36,502 nt of DNA from Roseiflexus sp. (GTDB lineage Bacteria; Chloroflexota; Chloroflexia; Chloroflexales; Roseiflexaceae): contig JAGHYV010000050.1 in assembly GCA_017743475.1 (NCBI GenBank), positions 1-36,502 on the forward strand. Direction: 5' to 3'. Each line of letters starts with the position of its first letter. Within the stretch, counting starts at the first letter, position 1. Below the pieces are notes generated by a model, which did not search any database, was not told the origin of the DNA, and saw only the letters and a list, made by a program, of their open reading frames with translations. Position numbers and translations under genes: made by a program. Positions 31,501 to 36,502 of the stretch are shown piece by piece.

Positions 31501-31669
31501 GCGCTATCCTGGCGCGAGTATCTTGTTTATGTCGGGGTATGCACGTCAACTGCCGGATGGCGTCGGGAATCCAACCATCGCTTTCTTGCAGAAGCCGTTC
31601 AACCGTCATACCCTGCTGAACCAGGTACGCCGTATGCTCGATGCGGTGACGACACGTATCTCTGTCTGA
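28550..31669 (+). CDS. Hybrid sensor histidine kinase with receiver domain
   Basis: This 1039-residue membrane protein begins with a seven-helix N-terminal sensor region (about 1-230; LVTLMAAAIIWTLAYSLEL, IAYLGVAFLPVFYLRFIVAY). A PAS domain (about 240-345), a GAF domain (about 360-520) and a second PAS-like domain (about 530-650) follow. The kinase core has His678 in GRLAGGVAHDFNN, the N box NLIVNARDAMPDGG, VEDTGVGM, IFEPYFTTK and GQGTGLGLA. The C-terminal receiver has acidic Glu/Asp near 920-921, phosphoacceptor Asp967 in LLTDLVMPGMSG and Lys1015 in LQKPF. It should autophosphorylate and pass phosphate to its own receiver; no separate output regulator is adjacent. ATG 28550 follows a GAGGGGG site and the switch-like leader. 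Confidence 0.95.
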   Translation: MVWLLPVFVSLLIVAALIETAVALHAWRQRMTTGAMQLVTLMAAAIIWTLAYSLELVSTSLAIKMVWIGIAYLGVAFLPVFYLRFIVAYTQRATRLMRWRGAPWYIIPIVTIALNWTNGAHGLYYQQVTLVNEGPFVLLSVTPGLWLWVFAVYCYTSIILGAVLFWRAVRGVAPLQRRGSIIVAVSTFAPWIANLLQLFELHPFMPLDITPLAVAGSGLAILWGMFRYRLFSLAPIAREHVVEMMSDAVIVVNTRKRIVDLNPAAQRLFASDGSALFGQRIETLLAPWPVLMQACCEPVEQVLEVEYDRSPHWVFEVKIIPLVGNEGRINGRLLIWRNITQSKRNQALLRDRLRFIQLIQHAANDFVRCEVTQIDEHIIAVLQKVAVFTGVERSYVALLTPEGDRATIAYEWLHPAVTYSNERMQPVVLSKFARWIEQLQRGEVVTIQCADIPDMSEYEVLRETFRALQLKTTAAIPLFVGATFIGWIGFDTMSYAYEISEAVIEAFKLTGQLIASAIHRQRTEMALRQREQHFRSLFDHMQEGVALHRLIYDEHGRAINYEIIDVNNQYERILNLRREDVVHRLATDVYGTPEPPYLAEYSAVAITGQATHFEVYFAPMQKHFFISVSLLGPDQFATIFFDMTARKQEEAERERLQTQLMQAQRLESVGRLAGGVAHDFNNILTVISGSVELALAMIPPDSPAYVEMQTIQQSARRAASLVRQLLAFARRQPSHPQTVDANKVIEGMLPLVRRLIGEDICFVWVPAPYPCSIIVDPHQFEQVVMNLIVNARDAMPDGGMLTITTSVTEITLGDRDSAVTPFVCITVEDTGVGMDAEVMAHIFEPYFTTKAPGQGTGLGLATCLGIVQQYAGFIRVESEPGEGSRLEVFLPYASGLAAHAGEIQSDAQPEGGLETILVVEDEPTVRQLAVRMLRDYGYTVFEAGNGHEAQQVVTMLAGAPVHLLLTDLVMPGMSGVELATWFQTRYPGASILFMSGYARQLPDGVGNPTIAFLQKPFNRHTLLNQVRRMLDAVTTRISV

Positions 31670-31864
31670 CAGGATTTGGTTTCGCTCGGAGGATAAACCG
31701 CTCCGATGCACGGAATCGAAAGCGTCTTTCACTTCTTTTTTTGGTGTCATAACATATCTGCGTCCCTCATCCCTAATCTGCAGGATTGCGTTTTTCATAT
31801 CCAGATCCGTAGAACATCTGCATGATTCACCAGTGTTCGTTCGTCATTCGCGCTATATGCCCCG

Positions 31865-31970
31865 GAGCGCGGGCGTCTTATTCGCGTGGGGCTGTGGGCC
31901 TGGGAGCGCAGGCGTTGCGCCCGCGCGGGACTGTGGGCCCGAAAGCACGGGCGTTGTGCCCGCGTGGACT
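31865..31970 (+). repeat. Tandem GC-rich hairpin repeat, period 39 bp
   Basis: Three units begin at 31865 (GAGCGCGGGCG), 31904 (GAGCGCAGGCG) and 31943 (AAGCACGGGCG), exactly 39 bases apart. Each contains an inverted repeat such as GGCGTTGCGCC, and two carry a CTGTGGGCC spacer. The third runs into R4. A related single unit lies at 17819-17835. Confidence 0.8.
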
Positions 31971-32036
31971 CTCAAGGGTAGCGTTCTTGGAAAGGATGAG
32001 CGGTTTTCTGCATTCCCGTGCGCTTTTGCTCCTCAT
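31969..32036 (+). repeat. Dispersed repeat R4, copy 2
   Basis: Aligns without gaps to 4073-4140 at 55 of 68 positions. Here it is sandwiched between the 39-bp array and a 10-bp-stem hairpin, suggesting a composite element. Confidence 0.8.
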
Positions 32037-32045
32037 CCCCCCAAC

Positions 32046-32072
32046 CCCCTTCTCCCACACGAGGAGAAGGGG
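32046..32072. terminator. Strong hairpin, possible terminator or repeat end
   Basis: CCCCTTCTCC (32046-32055) and GGAGAAGGGG (32063-32072) form a perfect 10-bp stem with a 7-base loop, followed by ATTTTGG. A degenerate relative occurs near 14484-14508. Confidence 0.6.
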
Positions 32073-32190
32073 ATTTTGGTCGTCCTGATGCCCAAGACGA
32101 GAGAAGGAACGCAGGAGCAAAAAACCCATCCCTCTCAGCGCTCGTGGGTCGGTCGAAGGCTCAATACCCTTGCTCCCATGATGTGTCGCA

Positions 32191-32278
32191 TCGCTGCATG
32201 CAGGTGAGACGCCCGTTCACCCAGGCAGTACAGAGACGCACACTGTTCTAGCGCGACAGGAACATTTCAGAACGACTA
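32191..32278 (+). repeat. Dispersed repeat R2, copy 2
   Basis: Contains TCGCTGCATGCAGGTGAGAC, then CACCCAGG, CACTGTTCTAGCGCG and GAACGACTA, matching the order of blocks in 14642-14940. Confidence 0.7.
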
Positions 32279-32421
32279 AGCAATCATACGCATATCAGCC
32301 TGCTTCTATCGGCGAGCGTCTCACGCTCGACTATAATAGTGGCGGTCTGCTGAAACCGTTGCTAGCGCGGTCGGCAGGATACTTAGGACAGTATTTCGTC
32401 TGGTATTGAAGGAGCAAAGCA

Positions 32422-33786
32422 GTGAAGATTCCTCTCTTCTGGCGCCAGGTAGCGCTTGTGACGTTGATCGGCATGCTGACGCCACTCTTTGCCGCATGCG
32501 GTGGCGTACCTGCTACACAGGGGACCACGCTGCCGACTGCAGTTATCAGTGCACCGACTATGCCGCCTGTGGCGGCAACGGTCAATCCCATCTCTCCAGT
32601 GCCAACCGTAACCATAGACAATCCAGCGCCGACGCCTGTCGCTCCATCGCCCACGAAAGCGCCAGTTGAGCTAACATTCCCGCTCAGGTTGCAACAGCCG
32701 GAGCATGGGGTTGTTGCGCATCTCTACTACACCGACCGTGAGCGGGTGTTGACGCTCACCGAAATTGCCGGATATACCTGGGTGCGCCAGCAGATCCATT
32801 GGAAGGACATCGAAGGACCGGAACCGGGCGATTACAAGTGGGGCGAACTCGACAACATCGTTGACGACATCGCCGCGCGAAACCTTAACCTGCTAATCAG
32901 CATCGTCAAGGCGCCATCGTTCTACAATCCGACGAACGGTTTGCCGCGTGATCCGGTGACTATGGGGAACTTCGTCGAGGCAATGGTTCGACGGTACGGT
33001 ACGAAGATCAAAGCGATCGAGATCTGGAACGAACAGAACCTGGCAGTCGAAAACGGTGGTCGCGTGACCGTTGAGGATGCCGGGCATTATGTCGAAATTC
33101 TGGTCGAATGCTACAAACGGATCAAAGCGGTCGAACCGCGCATTTTTGTACTAGCGGGCGCACCTTCGTCGAGCGGCGTTGACGAACCGTCGCTGGCAGT
33201 CTCCGACGAGCGTTACTACCGGGCGATGTATGAATATAAGGGCGGGCTGATCAAGGACTATTTCGATGCCCAGGCAGTGCATCCTGGCGGCGCCGCCAAT
33301 CCGCCCGACACTCTCTGGCCCGAAAAGCCAAGCTATATTAAGGGATGCAAACCAGCGCCAGATCGCTGCTGGAACGATCATCCGACGCACTATTTCCGCC
33401 ATGTCGAGAATGTGCGCAAGTTTATGGTCGAGGAGGGAGTTGGCGATCATCAAATCTGGATTACCGAATTTGGATGGGCGACGCCGAACAGTACTCCCGG
33501 ATATGAGTTTGGCAACTATGTGTCGCTTGAGCAGCAGCGCGACTATATCATTGCTGCGATGAAGCGCATCGATGAACTCTATCGTACGCCGGACGGTAGG
33601 CCGTGGATAGGGGTCGCATTTCTGTGGAATATGAACTTCGCAGTGCTTTGGGGAGCGCAAGGCAAACCGGATCACGAGCAGGCGTCGTTCGGTATCCTAA
33701 ACCCTGACTGGAGTCCACGTCCTTCGTTCCTGGCGATCCAGGGTTATCTAGCGGAGCGCAAACGTCGGATGGAGAGTGGCAGGTAA
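32422..33786 (+). CDS. Glycoside hydrolase-like lipoprotein (clan GH-A barrel)
   Basis: The 454-residue protein starts at GTG 32422 after GAAGGAGC. It has a lipobox (LFAAC, Cys26), a Pro/Thr linker to about residue 85 and a single (beta/alpha)8-type catalytic domain. IEIWNEQN supplies the probable acid/base Glu204 at the end of strand 4. QIWITEFGW supplies the probable nucleophile Glu349 at the end of strand 7. That Asn-Glu plus late Glu layout is characteristic of clan GH-A families such as GH5 and GH39. Substrate is not predictable; extracellular polysaccharide or self-made glycan are options. A decayed glycosyltransferase lies 0.7 kb downstream, but nothing shows they are linked. Confidence 0.88.
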   Translation: MKIPLFWRQVALVTLIGMLTPLFAACGGVPATQGTTLPTAVISAPTMPPVAATVNPISPVPTVTIDNPAPTPVAPSPTKAPVELTFPLRLQQPEHGVVAHLYYTDRERVLTLTEIAGYTWVRQQIHWKDIEGPEPGDYKWGELDNIVDDIAARNLNLLISIVKAPSFYNPTNGLPRDPVTMGNFVEAMVRRYGTKIKAIEIWNEQNLAVENGGRVTVEDAGHYVEILVECYKRIKAVEPRIFVLAGAPSSSGVDEPSLAVSDERYYRAMYEYKGGLIKDYFDAQAVHPGGAANPPDTLWPEKPSYIKGCKPAPDRCWNDHPTHYFRHVENVRKFMVEEGVGDHQIWITEFGWATPNSTPGYEFGNYVSLEQQRDYIIAAMKRIDELYRTPDGRPWIGVAFLWNMNFAVLWGAQGKPDHEQASFGILNPDWSPRPSFLAIQGYLAERKRRMESGR

Positions 33787-34032
33787 GAGAATTCGGAAAC
33801 CGAGAACCAGGAACCGGGGTGAGGGGATGGAGCATGGGGATCTATTTTCCGTCTCTGCGCCCTGATGAGCCAGGCTCGGCACAGCGTAGGAGATTCGGGC
33901 AGGATGCCCAAGCACCTGGCGTGCATCAATCATGCCGCCCGTCGCTATAGGACATGGATCAGGATGCAATGGATCAGTATGAATGTTATCGACCGGCGTC
34001 CGCATCCATCCATCGTCTCGATCCGCAGTAGA

Positions 34033-34122
34033 GTTCAGCATACAGCGAAGTTCAGCCCGATGGAATTGCAATGACCGAATGCGCTGCTTGTCAGGAATCA
34101 GGCGTTCAGCATACACGAAGTT
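34033..34122 (+). repeat. Direct repeat of 19-20 bp
   Basis: GTTCAGCATACAGCGAAGTT (34033-34052) recurs as GTTCAGCATACACGAAGTT (34104-34122), lacking one G. Starts are 71 bases apart. Confidence 0.75.
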
Positions 34123-34147
34123 TAGTAGCGGATGATGTATTCAAAAG

Positions 34148-34200
34148 ACTACGAGCCTTCGGCTATGGAATGCGAAGCCCGCTTGCTCGGACGAGAGCAG
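34148..34200 (+). repeat. Dispersed repeat R1, copy 3 (diverged)
   Basis: CTACGAGCCTTCGGCTATGG then TGCGAAGCCCGCTTGCTCGG follow the block order of 4305-4357 (AAGCCCTCAGCTGTGG, TGCGAAGCCTGCCTGCGCGG). The ATATTGAG end is not evident here. Confidence 0.55.
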
Positions 34201-34343
34201 AGGAATTGTTTCAACAACTATCAGCTCACAGGAGTAGGGTCAGGCCCATCTGGCAGAGCATGCTGCGCGGCACACTAGTGTTCGTTCGCAATCTGCGCTG
34301 GTTGCCACGTTGCAAAGACGTACCACTCTCGCGGAGCAGCAGA

Positions 34344-34358
34344 AGGGCAATATGCCCT
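34344..34358. repeat. Perfect 6-bp hairpin
   Basis: AGGGCA (34344-34349) and TGCCCT (34353-34358) flank a 3-base loop, nearly the same stem as 17819-17835. Confidence 0.5.
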
Positions 34359-34376
34359 CACTCTCCGATGGATCAA

Positions 34377-34481
34377 TCGCTGCGTGCAGGTGTGGCGCCC
34401 ACACACCTGGGCCATACGAGAACGCATGTTGCTCCATTGTGTCAGGAGCTTCTCGGAACGACTATAGGTTGCCCTGGCAGG
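34377..34481 (+). repeat. Dispersed repeat R2, copy 3
   Basis: TCGCTGCGTGCAGGTG, ACACCTGGGCCATACGAGAA, GGAACGACTATAGG and GCCCTGGCAGG occur in the order seen in 14642-14940, ending in the same CCTGGCAGG. Confidence 0.65.
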
Positions 34482-34514
34482 AAATGCATCCTATCGATGA
34501 CGTGAGGTGTCACA

Positions 34515-36502
34515 TCAATCACGAGTGCGTATTGATCCGAGGACGATTGTCCCAACGTCTGGTGCTATGCGCTCCAGCGCTCTTCCGGCAGCGAGTTTCC
34601 ACGACGCCCACAGCGCCAGCCCGCTTAAGAGCGCGAAATAACCCAGCACTTTCACTGAAAATTCGAGCGGCGCTGTCGTCACAGTGTCCCAGACGAAACC
34701 ACTTCTGAGAAAATCTCCCAACTGCAAGGCCGGAAGCGCATCGCGTCCCAGGTAGAGATCAGCAGCGCTCAGCGTTTCAAGAGCGTTCGCGCTAGTATCG
34801 CCCAGATCACCTTTGCGAACAAGCAGCATTAACACAGACTCCGGCAACCACGCTGAACAGCATTGCCAGCGTGTGCCTGCGGCGGATCAGCGCTTCCGCA
34901 AGAGCTGCAAGGCCAAGTGCATACTTGGCAGCCAGACTGGTCAGGCAGCGCATGCTGAACGTGCTACTTCCATGCCAGTCGTTCCATGATCCGTTGTAAA
35001 CAGATATATACACGAGATAGCCGCCACGACGAGAGCGCTGCCTGGCATCGGGCTGCGGCGCATCAAGAGTAGTAGACCCGTCAGCCCGAGCGTCGCCAGG
35101 GGTGTCCAGTGAGCCAGTCCAAACCGCATAACAAACAAGTTGTGTCATGTCATAATGCGCCTTGAACAACAGGTGTACGACGCCGAGAATTGGTGCAATT
35201 AGCAGCAGTGCCGTCGCCCAATCGGTCATCGCTGCCAGACCGGCTGCAGCCCCGAGCGCCATCCATCGTGCGAAATCAGGTCGCTCGACAGCGCGCAACC
35301 ATGCCAGCACAGTCGGCGCACAGGCAAATGCGCTGATTGCGTTGGCAAATCCTCCCTCTCGCATACTGTAGTACCAGAGGATGCTGCCACAGGATGCGGC
35401 AAACGCTCCTGCTGCGCTCGCCGCAGGACTGTACCAGCGTCGCGCACAACGGTATGCAATGATCATTGTGCTGACGCCAGCCCATGCGCTTATCAGGCAA
35501 ACAGTAGCATAGGCACCCTCATCATAACCGTCTCCTCCGACAACCAACCGGTACAGCGCAAGCGGTCCCATCCAGAGCATTACCAGTCCTACCGACCACG
35601 GATTCGCCAGCAACCCTTTCTCTGGAGTAAGCGGAGGAGGATGAGAGAGCAGCAAATGTGTCATCCATTACAAGATCGCTGCGATAGACCAGTGAGCGAG
35701 CGTAAGCGTAGTATCCCACACCGTCCCCTATGATGCGAGGAACATAGATGATAACAAGTGTGAGCATACCGGCGCTGAGCAGCAATGCAACAGCGGCGCG
35801 ATCATCGCGCAGACGCAGCACGGGCCAGCGCATTGCAAGTCGATAAACGAACACGCTAATGACAGCCACCAAACAGAGATGCGCAACAATCCAGGCAATT
35901 TCTAATCGTCACGCTGGCCAGATCCATCCGGCTATAACTGTTGCTGCGAGTGTTAACGGCGTTATGACTGCATACCTGCGATTACCGCTCGTCGGGCTGG
36001 CCCAAAATAGACCGAGCAACGCAAGCGGGAAAAACGGCGCCATCAGGTAAGATGGCACCACAGGTGATAGTGATACACCTGTGAGTACGATACTGAATAG
36101 TGGCAATACCCAGCACGCGACTGTCACGAGGGAACACAGGCGCAAGCAGCGTGCTCAGCATGATTGGTTGATCACTGGGTGCTGTAAATGGTAGATGTTC
36201 AAACCCGGACGAACTTCAAAGCGAAACGACTGGTTGCCCGCCCTCAAAGCAACAGGCGCTACTTCAGAATGGTACATTCTAAAGCGGAGTATAGCCGGAG
36301 TGCCGGAAGGCAGCGGCCAGAAATGTATTTTGCCCCCTGGGGCAGCGCCTAACGAAAAGGAGAGCCATCAAGCAGGCTGACTTCACGATCATAGAATCCG
36401 CTAACATAGCTGCGATCATTCGGACCGCCGATCACGATGCTCTGGCGAGAAGCGGCATTAATCTGCCATATTGCTCCACAGACGACGCAGACCAGTGCGA
36501 TT
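34515..36502 (-). pseudogene. Membrane glycosyltransferase (ArnT/PMT-like), decayed and cut by the window end
   Basis: Ordered pieces of one large membrane protein run on the minus strand from beyond 36502 to 34515. First is an extracytoplasmic-looking part (IVIGGPNDRSYVSGFYDREV, SFRFEVRPGLNIYHLQHPV). Then come hydrophobic segments (SYLMAPFFPLALLGLFW, IAWIVAHLCLVAVISVFVYR, IIGDGVGYYAYARSLVY, GSILWYYSMREGGFANAI) and a tail (DALPALQLGDFLRSGFVWD). Lesions are a stop at 36349-36351 where Trp is expected, a shift near 36335, a TGA at 35909-35911 with both sides in the same frame, and shifts near 35620, 35135, 34990 and 34835. The pattern resembles multi-pass lipid-linked sugar transferases, but the family is a judgement from topology and the GDGVGYYAY segment. 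It cannot be functional as read. Confidence 0.75.

Larger units (their letters stand above)
31670..32421. other. Repeat-dense intergenic region
   Basis: About 750 bases separate the hybrid kinase and the glycosidase gene. It holds the 39-bp tandem array (31865-31970), R4 copy 2 (31969-32036), a strong hairpin (32046-32072) and R2 copy 2 (32191-32278). Open frames here are translations of repeats. The glycosidase promoter must lie in 32280-32400 but I could not pick a clear one. Confidence 0.7.
33787..34514. other. Intergenic region with repeats
   Basis: About 730 bases between the glycosidase gene and the glycosyltransferase remnant. It includes a 15-bp imperfect tandem (ATGGATCAGGATGCA then ATGGATCAGTATGAA near 33954-33983), a 19-20 bp direct repeat, R1 copy 3, a perfect hairpin at 34344-34358 and R2 copy 3. 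I see no supported gene. Confidence 0.6.

Noticed and set aside
31822-32088. An 88-residue open frame resembling part of the frame at 3908-4240
   Set aside because: The similarity is at the DNA level in both cases (repeat R4 and neighbouring hairpins) and neither has a ribosome site.

Overview
The window looks like an accessory stretch of a Chloroflexota chromosome, most like a Roseiflexus-type filamentous phototroph. That placement is inference. It rests on moderately high G+C, lipoproteins with Pro/Thr/Ala linkers, an UvrA with a basic inter-domain linker, hairpin-rich dispersed intergenic repeats, and many multi-domain signalling proteins. There are no rRNA, tRNA or CRISPR loci.

Layout. 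1-3.9 kb: a TAXI-type TRAP transporter (lipoprotein receptor plus fused 4TM/12TM permease). 4.0-4.5 kb: intergenic repeats. 4.5-7.7 kb: uvrA on the minus strand with a clear sigma-70-type promoter. 8.0-8.7 kb: a MNT/HEPN (MntA/HepT-like) toxin-antitoxin pair whose HEPN gene is frameshifted. 9.0-11.5 kb: an MFS transporter and a badly decayed aldo/keto reductase. 11.8-13.5 kb: a minus-strand HEAT-repeat / cyclophilin / left-handed beta-helix acyltransferase operon abutting a truncated alpha-amylase. 14.1-15.0 kb: an SDR fragment and repeats. 15.1-20.2 kb: small genes (lipoprotein, an unknown protein, cyclic-nucleotide-binding protein, sortase-like lipoprotein, GNAT, Crp/Fnr regulator, SDR).

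20.4-31.7 kb is the most interesting part, a run of signalling genes with unusual leaders. A consensus promoter and a T-box riboswitch precede a MerR-GAF regulator. A membrane-GAF-winged-helix-BTAD (SARP-like) regulator follows. Next is a bacterial-PH-domain / Ser-Thr-kinase operon whose promoter carries three heptamers at exact 11-bp spacing, the geometry of SARP operators. After remnants of a metallophosphoesterase and a Cys/Met-metabolism PLP enzyme comes a 1039-aa hybrid histidine kinase with a leader that can fold in mutually exclusive ways. 32.4-33.8 kb encodes a clan GH-A-like glycosidase lipoprotein. 34.5-36.5 kb is a decayed membrane glycosyltransferase running off the window.

Two themes recur. 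Dispersed and tandem intergenic repeats (four families described) sit beside broken genes. At least seven genes are frameshifted or truncated while the longest genes (uvrA, TRAP permease, histidine kinase) are intact, which suggests genuine decay more than uniformly poor sequence, although some indels lie in short homopolymers.
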